Shown in pieces: positions 1 to 9,636 of a stretch of 64,000 nt of DNA (position 1 is its first letter; each line of letters begins with the position of its first letter). This DNA is from Ustilago trichophora (lineage: Eukaryota; Basidiomycota; Ustilaginomycetes; Ustilaginales; Ustilaginaceae): positions 930,001-994,000 of the forward strand of contig OOIN01000043.1 in the NCBI GenBank assembly GCA_900323505.1. The letters are read 5' to 3'. A model generated the notes under the pieces. That model saw only the letters and a program-made list of their open reading frames with translations. It was not told where the DNA came from and did not search any database. A program made the translations under genes and the position numbers.

Positions 1-787
1 TACCCAGCATACTGTACCTTCCTGCGGAGGCTGCAGTTGAACGCCACCTGGTCTGCAGGTCGTGATCGCGCCAAGTAGTGTAAAGCGAGATGATGCGGTT
101 GGGGGGATTTGTAGCATGTCCGCCTAGATGCGATGCGAGGCTAGTGTTTTTGGTTGGGTCGTCTTCACTGAAACGACACTCAGCTTGGTCTCTCCGTCGG
201 GGTGTGGTGTATACAGAATAAGCCAAGGAGAGATTTGTTCTTCGTTCTCGATGCGAAGATCAGAAGGAGACCCTAGGGTCACAGAACGTAGGGGCTGTGT
301 CTTGTACAGAGGGCATCTCGCTACTTCTCATACGTCTGGTTGACCACCGACAAACACTAGAACCGGCGGAACCAGGGCTACGCCACCTAATCCCACTCAG
401 CGCTAAGGTATGACGGTTCAGGCTTCTCCCGTATCCATCGCTGGTGACGCCAAAGCTGACTGGTGCCGAACGATACAACGTGCCTACCCGAGTACACACA
501 AGACGCCACCCACCAGCAGAACGGCGGGCGTATCGCGCCAAAGGCGCCTATCTCCTCATCTTCGATAGCCGAAACTCTCACCATGCCACCGAGCCACCCA
601 CCAAACGCCGGCCTCACCCAACACGCCACCACACAATCACACGCCAACCGTTCGTCTTCCCACTCATCTGACAGCACATAGAGACGTTGAGGGTGGAACA
701 AGCCAAAAGAGGCAGAGTGGCGTATCCTCCGTTCCGATCTTGACTTGCATACCAAAGAACTTGATTGTTGAAAAAAAAAATCGAAAA

Positions 788-839
<52 letters not shown>

Positions 840-1414
840 TGGCGCCGTGGTGGTACGTTTTCTATCTCCGCCACATCCAACCAACCCATATTTTTGATCG
901 AAACAAAAGGTCGCACCATTCAACTCCTTGCAGCTCAACTTGAGAGATGCTTCCCACGATGGCATGAACGCCAACTTTACCAGTACATCTACAAGTACAG
1001 GTGCTCGGAGTTGTCGGCTGACCCAATTGTTCTCCCACACATCGCCATCATCATGGCTTCTGTATTACTGGGTTGTACACTTGATCGCGTGGGAAGAAGG
1101 CCCCATTGCTGGCATGCTTTTTCTCATGCAACGCAACACATGGATTCCAACAACTGCTCCTTAAGTTACGCGCAAAAAGGCGTGCCCACCGTCGATACAA
1201 GACACAACGATCGTGAATCCGTGGCACTGGGACCACCTCCTTGCATCAGATCACGCTTTTCCTCCGATCCTCTGCCTCTTCCTCCAAGCCATACAACGTC
1301 ATGTGTGCTCCTAGCTCCTAAGCGTATGTTCAAATCCCACAAAGGAAACTGTGTCTTCTGGGTGAGGTATAAAGATATATTGGACTTTTTTGTTTAGTAA
1401 ACGAGCGATTAGGA
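1..1414. other. No gene recognised
   Basis: Open frames here are short or depend on the poly-A tract at 771-837, and none resembles a known protein on either strand. The stretch probably holds the flank of a neighbour outside the window and the 3' region of the gene ending at 1415. Confidence 0.5.
771..837. repeat. Poly-A rich tract
   Basis: Almost pure A, with an uninterrupted run of about 44 A at 794-837 preceded by shorter A runs. It creates spurious poly-Lys and poly-Phe frames. Its length is probably unreliable in an assembly. Confidence 0.95.
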
Positions 1415-2152
1415 TTAGGTGAGATCGTTCCATGGATCATCGTCTTCATATATCTCTTCGGGGTTGATTGTGGCTTGTTGGGATTCGATCGGAGCGGAAG
1501 TGGCGCCTTTTGGATTCTCGTGGGTTTGTACATGTTTCGAGGGTGTTGTGTCGACGGATGAGGTTGGATGGTCCGATGTGGATTCGATCGGGTCTACTCG
1601 ATTGGCAGCCGTACCCGATACAGATACTGATGCCTTCACATCTTCCTGCATGCCTGATGCCGTGTTGACACGACGCTGTGTACCATCAGCAACCGCCATC
1701 GCACGCTCGAGCGATCCATCCCAAGCATCCACCAACGTCTGCAGATCGGCCACCTTCTTATGCAGCAAATCAGTCCTCGACCCTTTCACCCCACCACCAT
1801 TGCCACTCCTACCGCCACTCGATGGACCCGCCGCATTCCTCTCCGATGGCAGCACCAGACCAACTTCGCCCGCTGACACCTGTTCCGTATTCAACCGCTG
1901 TGCCGTCCTAAAGCTCTCCAAGAGCTGATGCGATAACACCACATATTCCTTTCGGTTGGAAGGAGAGGAACCACCTTCGAACGCCGTCAAGTGGTCACTT
2001 GTGTACACGGTGTGCGTTGAAGGCTCGGCCTGGGATGGTTTTGCAAGCTCGAAGAGTCCATGGTTCGATGGAAGCGACTCGAGATCTGACAAGATATGAT
2101 CGAGGGTCAGCGTGTGCAACTCTGACGCTGGGGTAGATGCCATTGTCGCCAT
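1415..2152 (-). CDS. Uncharacterised protein with acidic C-terminus, 245 aa
   Basis: I do not recognise this protein. The open frame extends upstream to 2410, but I chose the ATG at 2152 because the residues before it look like untranslated leader and the protein after it has ordinary composition. Residues 10-40 are predicted helical (a Leu-rich HILSDLESL segment), residues 128-155 form a short amphipathic, possibly coiled-coil segment, the middle is Gly/Ser rich and disordered, and the end is acidic (EEIYEDDDPWNDLT). No signal peptide, membrane span or catalytic motif is visible. An acidic Trp-containing tail can be a docking peptide, but that is inference. It lies tail-to-head behind the OTU gene on the same strand, 471 bases away, so it probably has its own promoter. 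Confidence 0.6.
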   Translation of the reverse strand: MATMASTPASELHTLTLDHILSDLESLPSNHGLFELAKPSQAEPSTHTVYTSDHLTAFEGGSSPSNRKEYVVLSHQLLESFRTAQRLNTEQVSAGEVGLVLPSERNAAGPSSGGRSGNGGGVKGSRTDLLHKKVADLQTLVDAWDGSLERAMAVADGTQRRVNTASGMQEDVKASVSVSGTAANRVDPIESTSDHPTSSVDTTPSKHVQTHENPKGATSAPIESQQATINPEEIYEDDDPWNDLT

Positions 2153-2623
2153 CGTGCTGAAAGAGAGCTTTCGTTCGAAAGATACAGGTGCCAGGTGTGA
2201 TGAGGGAAGAAGAATCGTGATGATAGCACCTTCGCACGGATCACAGGAGCCCAGAGCCCAAATTTGAAACGCGTTTCGGAAGTCGGGAAATTCTGGACCC
2301 CCATCAGCCTCCACGTCCTCACCAAAGCAGCTTCCCCAGCTCGCTCCAACCAAAACTTGGCCAATGGTTTCTCTCTCACACATGGCAGACAAACACAGAA
2401 CGAGGAACAAAAATGAACGACGATTCTGATGAATATGCTATAGTTGCGATAAGGGTACAAATGCTGTATAGTGTGGCGAGGTACGAGAATGTATGCTAAA
2501 AGGGATAAACATGGAAAGAAGCTCTTGCGAGGGTATCATGAGCAGCATGAGAGCAGTTTGCGAACGGTGTGCAAAAGTCCAGGAGAAAAAAGCAGCGACG
2601 AACCATACAGAATGCACGGCAGA
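2153..2623. other. Intergenic, promoter of the gene at 1415-2152
   Basis: Lies between the start of the small protein and the stop of the OTU gene. No further coding signal was seen. It should contain the promoter and leader of the downstream minus-strand gene and the terminator of the OTU gene. Confidence 0.5.
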
Positions 2624-4465
2624 TCAGATCTTGAGCTCGCGGAAACCGCAAACTTCCGCAGGTGAAGGGCGGTTGTTGCTGCTGCTGCTGTTGGCATCAG
2701 CCGCATCCGCTTTGGCACGGCCGACCTTTTCGAGCGCACGTTCGCGTTTGCGTGCCTGTGCGGCGTCGCGCTTCTCGCGTGCGGTGGGGACACGACGCTT
2801 GATGGCGATGGTCGACTTGTTGGGCAGACCATCTTTGCGAGGTCGTCCTCGGCCGCGTTTGATGATCTCGTAGACTTCGCTGTCGGTTCCGGTGGATGCG
2901 CCTGCTGATGCCGTGTCCTGATGCGATTGAACGTCGCCGGATTGTGCCTCGGCGGCTGCGGGGTCGAGATCGGGCGATCTGCTCTGGGACCGACGTTTGG
3001 GACTGCGGATCATGCTCATGGTCATGGGATCAGAGGATGCGGCGCGTTTGCTGCTGAGCCGCTCCACGCCAGGCGTGCTGCCGCGTGACAGGCTCGATGC
3101 ATCGGGCGAAGCGCAGGCGGTAGTATCGCCGCCATCATCAGTGGTGGCAGTCGTCGAAGGTGACTCGCCTTCGCCGCTGCTGTGCGTAGCTGATGTGTCG
3201 ACAGAAGAGGGCGAAGTTGCGCGCCAGTGTCGCATGTGGTCTGGAAGCGGTGGCGGCGGTGGCACCGCAAGTCGATCCGTCACTCGATCGCCCGAAGACG
3301 ACACTGCTTGCAACTCTGCACCGACCTCTTCCTCGTCGATGATGGCATCGTTCTCCAATATGAGCTCGACCACGTGCGTCCAGTCATTGTCATGCTCGCT
3401 GAGCAGCTTCCGCACCTCCTCGAGATCGTGATCTCCACTGATGCTCTGCAAGACCATCTTCTCCTCCGTTGTTGGCTCGGCGTTCTTGGCTGCATCCTTG
3501 GCTGAAGAGTTGCTGTCTGCGTTCGCTGCAGCGGCAGCGGCCATGGTCTGCTCCTTGATACGTGGAAGCCCGGAATGAGGTCCATCCAGATTTCGGATGG
3601 AGCTGTAGTGCTCCCAGTTGTGGTAGGCAATGTAGAGCGGTCCATAGGCTTCTGCGGGTTGAGGTGCTGTGAGGGCGCTTGCATCTCGTGATGAAGCTGG
3701 GGTCGAGATTGGTGCTTGGCTGGCTGGTGCTTGCTCTGCTTCTGCTGTTACCGCTGCTGTGTCTGTTGAGGTGGATGCCAGTGTCGATGCAGGTGCGGAA
3801 GCGGATGCTGACGCCTCCTCCCCGCTTGCGAGCTTGGAAGACTTCTTGTCTCGTTTGGTCTCTTCCCTCTTCTGCCTGCGCCGTTGGCGCTCTGTGAGAG
3901 GCGCGGTTTCGGACCCTGCTTCGATGCTGTTTTGGACTCGAAGTCTCTCGTTCTCCTTGTCCTCTCTGGCGCGTCTCGCTTCAGGTGAATCATCAACGCC
4001 CTCGACGACATACACCAGTCCCGGCTGAACAATCTTGATTTGCTTCTGCTTCATCTGCGCAAAGGCATGCAGCTCCAAATGTCCTCCATACGTGCCGTTC
4101 TCTCGCATGAGGCGAATGTACTGGTCGAAAGGTTTGTCGTCGACAAAACCGGCAAACTTTTCTGGACGTTGTGCAAGATGATCGCAGGTCTCTTGTCGTA
4201 GCTGTGCGTGTCGACCGGGATGACCATAGAGCTGATCGGAGAGTGCACGAAAGAGACAGTTGCCGTCGCCGGTGGTGTTGGCAGCATAGAGACCCATACG
4301 CTTGAGCTGTGCATTGAGATCGCGCTCGATCTGTTCGGGGTCATCGAGCGCATAGCTATGTTTAGCGCGGCTGCTGCGAGTGATGCGTTCGTTTTTGATG
4401 GTGGAGGCAGCTCGTGTGCTGCGTCGGCTGGGCCCCGCTGCTGCGTTGCGTTGAGGCCTCCCCAT
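2624..4465 (-). CDS. OTU-domain deubiquitinase, OTUD3-like, 613 aa
   Basis: A cysteine protease of the OTU family, expected to cleave ubiquitin chains. Around residues 65-75 the catalytic loop reads GDGNCLFRALSDQ, with D67 and nucleophile C70. The histidine block YHNWEHYSSIR at 281-291 places the catalytic His at 286 and matches the OTUD3 pattern. Between the beta strand near 151-156 and the His block there is a low-complexity Lys/Glu/Ala/Ser insert of roughly 110 residues, unusual inside this fold. After the OTU domain comes a UBA-like segment (about residues 329-370), then acidic and Ser-rich disorder. A basic RGRGRPRKDG element near residue 535 looks like an AT-hook or nuclear signal. The gene is one exon from the ATG at 4465. 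Nuclear location is inferred from the basic element. The family is clear; linkage specificity cannot be read. Confidence 0.9.
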   Translation of the reverse strand: MGRPQRNAAAGPSRRSTRAASTIKNERITRSSRAKHSYALDDPEQIERDLNAQLKRMGLYAANTTGDGNCLFRALSDQLYGHPGRHAQLRQETCDHLAQRPEKFAGFVDDKPFDQYIRLMRENGTYGGHLELHAFAQMKQKQIKIVQPGLVYVVEGVDDSPEARRAREDKENERLRVQNSIEAGSETAPLTERQRRRQKREETKRDKKSSKLASGEEASASASAPASTLASTSTDTAAVTAEAEQAPASQAPISTPASSRDASALTAPQPAEAYGPLYIAYHNWEHYSSIRNLDGPHSGLPRIKEQTMAAAAAANADSNSSAKDAAKNAEPTTEEKMVLQSISGDHDLEEVRKLLSEHDNDWTHVVELILENDAIIDEEEVGAELQAVSSSGDRVTDRLAVPPPPPLPDHMRHWRATSPSSVDTSATHSSGEGESPSTTATTDDGGDTTACASPDASSLSRGSTPGVERLSSKRAASSDPMTMSMIRSPKRRSQSRSPDLDPAAAEAQSGDVQSHQDTASAGASTGTDSEVYEIIKRGRGRPRKDGLPNKSTIAIKRRVPTAREKRDAAQARKRERALEKVGRAKADAADANSSSSNNRPSPAEVCGFRELKI

Positions 4466-4770
4466 GGTGACTTATATGGATAAAAGAGGTGGGCCTATCG
4501 GTGTTCGATGGCAGTTGAGAGTGGATCCTATGTTTGCATGGAGAGGAGGAAGAGCGGCAAGATGTGGCGGCCGTTTCTGAAGTGAGGAAATGGGTAGGTG
4601 CCGCTTTACGGAATCAAGCCGATCGAGGTATCGGCGCGACGGAAGATCCGATGAATGGTCCTGATTGTCGGTGAGCAAAAGGTCTGGTCGAGATGTCGGC
4701 ACGAGAAGATCCTCTAGCAAACGCGGCTGAAAGCAAAGACGAGGATGATGATGATGAGGACAACGACGAC

Positions 4771-4795
4771 GTGGCGTGGCGTGGCGTGGCGTGGC
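4771..4795. repeat. GTGGC pentanucleotide repeat, 5 copies
   Basis: Five perfect tandem GTGGC units followed by a degenerate GCGGCGCGC end, lying upstream of the OTU gene on its promoter side. Confidence 0.9.
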
Positions 4796-6239
4796 GCGGC
4801 GCGCTTCCAAGAAGGCCAAAGCGTCGGTACGTGTCTTGATCGTGGTTTTGGGAGGTCTAGCAAGACGTGTATATGAAGAGGACAGGGACGTGACGATGGG
4901 TGTTGTTGCTTTCGTCGATGCGGCCGTGGTGCAGCGTACGACTAGGATGGTGTGACTACCTCACTGTTGAGTAAAGCAGCGTGATGATGATATGAACCAC
5001 CTCTTTTTTTTTTCTGCGTTTTGCGTGCAGCGAACTCGATTCTCCTGAAACGAGACGTGTCGTCTGTGCTGTACAGTGGCAGAGTTGGCTCGCCAGCTCC
5101 AGCACCCACGCTACTCGCAGTTTGCCAATCAAGGGTCGAGACGGAGAGAAAAGAAAGGGGAAAAAAATCCGAAAAAAAAACTAAAATCGAACCCCAAATG
5201 TACCCATTTCATCATGATGGGCAGAAGCAGCAGCCCTGCTATTCAAGGTGCTTTTTCGCTCCTTCTCCACACACACGATTTTGGTCCCTTTTTGTCTGCT
5301 CGCCGCAACTTTCTGTCGATCTCACACGACCATCTTTTGCCCACCTCGTCTGGAGTCTTGACCGGTCCGCATCGGAATCCCACTCCCGCATCAAACAGCA
5401 TTCTGTATGCATCGTTGTAGCCTCTTGTGAGCCCACAGCGTAACTTCCCACAAGATCGCATGTGAGTTGCATCGTTGAATGCTACATGGTCCCAGCGAAG
5501 CTCTTTTGCTGGCCAATCTCGCGTCAAGTTTAGTCGTGTTAGGCCGTGACTGAGGAGGATCTAGGTGGAATATCGTACGAGACGAGGTCTACCGATGCCA
5601 AAGGTGACCGAGCAGCAGTGCGAATTGGCCGAGAAGCTCTTTTGTTCGTCGACAGGAGCGTTAAATAAAGGCGATCTGTCAGATGTCAGTTGAAAGATCC
5701 AATCCGACGGGACAACACCTCTAACTCAACACATGCTTTATGCTTGCCAATCAACGTTTTGTTCTAGGTCGTGGTTGTCTGCATTTCTCTCATGTGTGTA
5801 GCTTGTCTCGGACATGACCGTTGTGCCCATCCAACCAGCTGCGCCTTTTTCAATACGGTACCCACGCCTTCGCACCGGACTCTCCATCCCCATCCACTCG
5901 TCCACGACCGGTAAAGACCCCACCATGCGCCCACGGAATCGCTGACGGCGTCTCTTACCGGTGTCAGGCTGCTCATCAATGAAGGCCAAGCCCAACCGCA
6001 CCATCTACAAATGCCAAGAACAATAATGCTGCACATCCGAGACTCGCATTGACTGTACGGTGTGGGTCTCTTTCTTTTCGTGCTCGAGCTGTCACATCCT
6101 CTGCCCTCTGCCCTCTCTGTCGAGGTCAACAAGGCACCAAAAGGAGAAAAGGAGATTTTCTTTTTGGCGGACTTGGAAAATCGGCGAAGTGGATCACATC
6201 TCACATACAGATACAGACCCTGCAGGCATCCCACCCTTG

Positions 6240-6302
6240 CTTTCTTTCTTTTTTTTTTTTTTCTTTCTTTTTTTTTTTTTTTTTTTCTTTCTTTTTTTTT
6301 TT
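6240..6302. repeat. T-rich pyrimidine tract
   Basis: About 60 bases of T runs broken only by single C residues on the plus strand. It generates spurious Phe- and Lys-rich frames and sits about 1 kb before the sugar transporter. Confidence 0.95.
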
Positions 6303-7325
6303 GTGACATGTTGTGCGCAGAAAGCTGTCAGTTGGAGCCTCGCATACTGTGCTGTATGACCAAGATAACGTAGACTAAGCTAGTTGCGGGGCGCCAAACC
6401 CGTGGGGAACTAAGCTTCATCGACGCCTTCCGCTTCTCCTACTTCTTCTTGTGTGACAACCATCATCATCATCATTATCGACGAGCTTGATTCCCTGTCC
6501 GTCGAGACCAAGAAGGTCCATCAAGCAAAAGTTGCAATACCCTGAAGGTCGATGCTCTGCCCCACAGCCTCACCCTCACCCTCACAGTCACAGTTGCTGC
6601 GTAGGGTTTAAACCCCATTCTTCCCACACACCGCAAGGAAAAAAAAAAAAAACAACTCCATTTCCATCTCGTCCCACCCTCCTACATCTGGCGCACGAGG
6701 ACACTCGGGTTTGTTCGGCAACCTTTGACTCTGACTTTACCGCCGCAAGCTGACTGCGCAACCAACCTCTCAAGTCAACTGACCCGTCGCCACCAGCAAC
6801 CGGTGTGACCTGCAGCTGCACACTCGTCCATTCGAACCCAACTCTCCTACATCTCATCTCATTTACCTGCTCTCCTGCGCTCTTTTTCGCTTCATTTGCG
6901 CCCCGGCTGATCGGATCCCTCTCTTTTTTTCCCCTGGTCTTCCTTCCTGCAGTGGGGCATCGGGCAGTAAATCAGAGCACAGCGGTAATCGCGGTCGCCC
7001 ACGCTCAGCACCCTTTTTCCACCTCTGCAGCGCCCTTTTCTTGCTGGCCAAGTTGCGACACGTCCCCACTGGTAGTACAAAAGGCATTGGCCTTCAGCCG
7101 GCCATCTTTGCTAAACAGATTCAGCATCGATCGTTCGCCGATTGATGGACGCTTTCGCCACTTCCAGTCGCCTCGCTTCCTTGTTCTGAGCGGACCAGTA
7201 GCTCTACGACGCTCTTTTGCACCGCTTACCCTCATTTCATTTGGTACCGGCAGAGTTTCAAGTCGATTCCTTCTACCTTCTCGCGAAACTCTCATCAGCA
7301 CCATTCTGCCTCGACGTTCATCGAC

Positions 7326-8969
7326 ATGGTCTTGGATTCTCCAACCCGCGAGTCGCTCGCGGCAGCGCCCTCGGTCGACTCGAGCCAAGAAAAGCCTCGG
7401 GTTTGGAGCATGTCGGTCTTTGTCACTGTCGTCACCATCGCACTCAGTGGCGCCACCTACGGCCTCGAAAATTCGCTCATGAGCCCGCTCGCCGCCATGC
7501 CCGAGTTTGTGAAAAAGTATCAGGGGATCAACGCCGAGACTCGCAGCTATACTTTTACCGCAAGTCACCAATCCATGATCTTCTCGATTCCACTCATCGG
7601 TACCATCTTTGGGGCGCTCATCTCGCCATATTTGCAAAACAGGCTCGGCCGCAAATGGTCTTTGTGTGCCGCTTACATGTTTAGCATTCCATCGACACAG
7701 CTACAACTTTGGGCGCCTAATCTTGCCGCCTTCATCCTTGGACGCGTCATGAACGGACTCGCCTACGGTTGTGCTCTCTCCATCGGCCCTTTGTATCTAG
7801 CTGACGTCGTTCCCACCAGCATTCGTGGCGGTGCCGTGGCTAGCTCGAATCTTCTCACAATCCTCGCCAACCTGATGGCGGCCATCTGCTGCTGGGCCTC
7901 GGATCGAAACTACCCGGATACGCGCAAGTACAAAGTTCCTCTGGCGGTTCAAGCGGCGCTTCCTTTCTTGTTGCTCCTCCCAACGCCCTTCCTTCCCGAG
8001 TCGCCGGTGTGGTGCGTACAAAAGGGGCGCATCGGCGAAGCACGAATGGCGCTCAAGCGAGTGCGCCCGGTGAGCGACATTGAGATCGAGGAGGAGCTTC
8101 AGGAGATTGTTCGCGCAGAGCAGGAACGCAGAAATCTCGCCAAGGATACCAAGTTTACCGATATCTTCAGCCGCAAGCATTTGTTGCGCACCATGGTGGC
8201 CGGCTCCTTCTTCTCACTTAACCAGATCAGCGGCATCATTTTGAGCACCACCTATGCTACCGTCTTTCTCACTCAACTCGGGTTGGGTGATCCATTCGTG
8301 CTTACCGTGTATGCTTATGTCTGCCAGGTTGCGGGTGCGGCGCTCGCAATTGTGGCTCTGGAAAAGATCGGGCGCAGGTCGCTCGCCCTGCCTGGATTCG
8401 TTGTGCTTACTGTCATCGATATGACTGCTGGCGCGCTTGCTTTTTATGCTGATGATCCCGCGGTTGCCAAAGCCATTTCTGCTCTTGCCATGGTGTTCAA
8501 CTTTTTCTGGACCCTCTGCTTCTATTCGATCTCGTTGCTGATGCCCTCGGAACTGCCAACGCAGCGGCTACGAAATTACACCATGTCGTACGCCATCGGA
8601 TGGGGACAAGCAACGGCGGTCATTACCACGCTGGCGCTGCCGCAGATCACGGCAAGCGATGCTGGTAATCTGGCAGCCAAGGCGTACCTCATCTTTGGTG
8701 GATGCATGCTGGTCATCACTGTGCTCGCCTTCTTCCTGCTACCCGAGACGCGTGGCAAGACATTCTTCGAGATCGACCAGCTCTACGCCAATCGTGTTCC
8801 AGCATGGCGATGGTCCAAGTACGAGTTTGGTCGTGCTACAGATTCGTTTCACACTGAACGCATGCCGCACCTCGACAACGACTCGCACGCCGTGGGATTG
8901 ATAAGCGTTGACAAGAAGAGCAGCTTCCAGATCACCGCTTCCGAATCCCCACAGTCGAATCTGCGCTAG
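7326..8969 (+). CDS. MFS sugar:H+ symporter, maltose/alpha-glucoside-like, 547 aa
   Basis: A plasma-membrane sugar transporter of the major facilitator superfamily, sugar porter branch. About twelve hydrophobic segments lie between residues 29 and 472, with cytoplasmic tails of about 28 and 75 residues. Signature loops are NRLGRK at 105-110, PESPVW at 224-229, EKIGRR at 346-351 and PETRGK at 473-478. PESPxW followed by a basic loop is typical of fungal alpha-glucoside and sucrose porters rather than hexose carriers. Ustilago has a related sucrose transporter, Srt1, of similar length, but I cannot assign orthology. It is a single exon from the ATG at 7326, next to KAP95 on the same strand but with a separate promoter. 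Substrate is inferred only. Confidence 0.9.
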   Translation: MVLDSPTRESLAAAPSVDSSQEKPRVWSMSVFVTVVTIALSGATYGLENSLMSPLAAMPEFVKKYQGINAETRSYTFTASHQSMIFSIPLIGTIFGALISPYLQNRLGRKWSLCAAYMFSIPSTQLQLWAPNLAAFILGRVMNGLAYGCALSIGPLYLADVVPTSIRGGAVASSNLLTILANLMAAICCWASDRNYPDTRKYKVPLAVQAALPFLLLLPTPFLPESPVWCVQKGRIGEARMALKRVRPVSDIEIEEELQEIVRAEQERRNLAKDTKFTDIFSRKHLLRTMVAGSFFSLNQISGIILSTTYATVFLTQLGLGDPFVLTVYAYVCQVAGAALAIVALEKIGRRSLALPGFVVLTVIDMTAGALAFYADDPAVAKAISALAMVFNFFWTLCFYSISLLMPSELPTQRLRNYTMSYAIGWGQATAVITTLALPQITASDAGNLAAKAYLIFGGCMLVITVLAFFLLPETRGKTFFEIDQLYANRVPAWRWSKYEFGRATDSFHTERMPHLDNDSHAVGLISVDKKSSFQITASESPQSNLR

Positions 8970-9636
8970 ATCGATATCTCATGTAGCCTTAAAACCAAAA
9001 GTTGCCTTTGCCAACGTAAGTCACCGTTTCCCACTATTGTTCCTTTGTCTGAGATTTGACAGCGTCGCACCATAGATGACTGCGTGATGAGAGTAGAAAA
9101 AGCAGAATTTTCTGATGATGGTGTTATGTTTGCTCTGAAGCCTAGCTCTCTCATAATTACGTAATTCCAATTGTGCTCAGTCCTCAAGTGTCGGGCGAGT
9201 GTGGTTGTGTGCAGAGACAAAGCATGTGCACTCTGTGTAGCGCGCGTCCACACCAATTTCTCTCTTCTGTGTCACACACACACAAGCTCTGAGCGCCAAA
9301 AAAAAAGGAGATCAACACCAACACGAAGCTGAAAAGTTCAGTTAGTTAGTCGCACATTCGCTCCATTTCTCCGCAACACTTTTGCTTCTTTCTATCTCTC
9401 CTTCTTTCACATCACATCCCTCTTTCGTGTCCGTTTCCTCCTTCTCGTCATCATCATCGTCACCACCACCACCGTTATCCTCCCTCGCTTTACCGTCGTC
9501 TACACCTTTTCTTCCAATTTCTCGTAGCCACGGTCCGTCTATCCATCAGATCGAGGCTTTCTCTTGTTGCTTCGTTCCATAGTCCTCCTGCACTTCCAAC
9601 CACAGCGACTTGGCACAGTCGCACATTCTGCCCATC
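8970..9636. other. Intergenic, KAP95 promoter and leader
   Basis: No coding signal. It contains a CA run near 9273-9284 and a C/T-rich stretch at about 9360-9530 just before the KAP95 start, as is common for fungal housekeeping promoters and leaders. Confidence 0.6.

Larger units (their letters stand above)
4466..7325. other. Long intergenic region, no gene recognised
   Basis: Small frames on both strands, for example 5021-5443 (+) and 5738-6004 (-), have atypical composition, and some rely on TTG starts. The region holds a GTGGC pentamer repeat at 4771-4795 and a pyrimidine tract at 6240-6302. From about 6800 to 7320 it is C/T rich and probably holds the promoter and a long leader of the sugar transporter. 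A 48-codon frame from 4691 starts with an acidic peptide and then runs into the GTGGC repeat; I do not call it a gene. Confidence 0.5.

Noticed and set aside
1325..1342. tRNA B-box-like GTTCAAATCC
   Set aside because: The flanking bases do not form a T-arm stem and no acceptor or anticodon arms can be drawn.
765..1397. 210-codon plus-strand frame
   Set aside because: Begins with poly-Lys from the A tract and has no recognisable sequence after it.
5021..5443. 140-codon plus-strand frame
   Set aside because: Starts at TTG and has skewed, domain-free composition.
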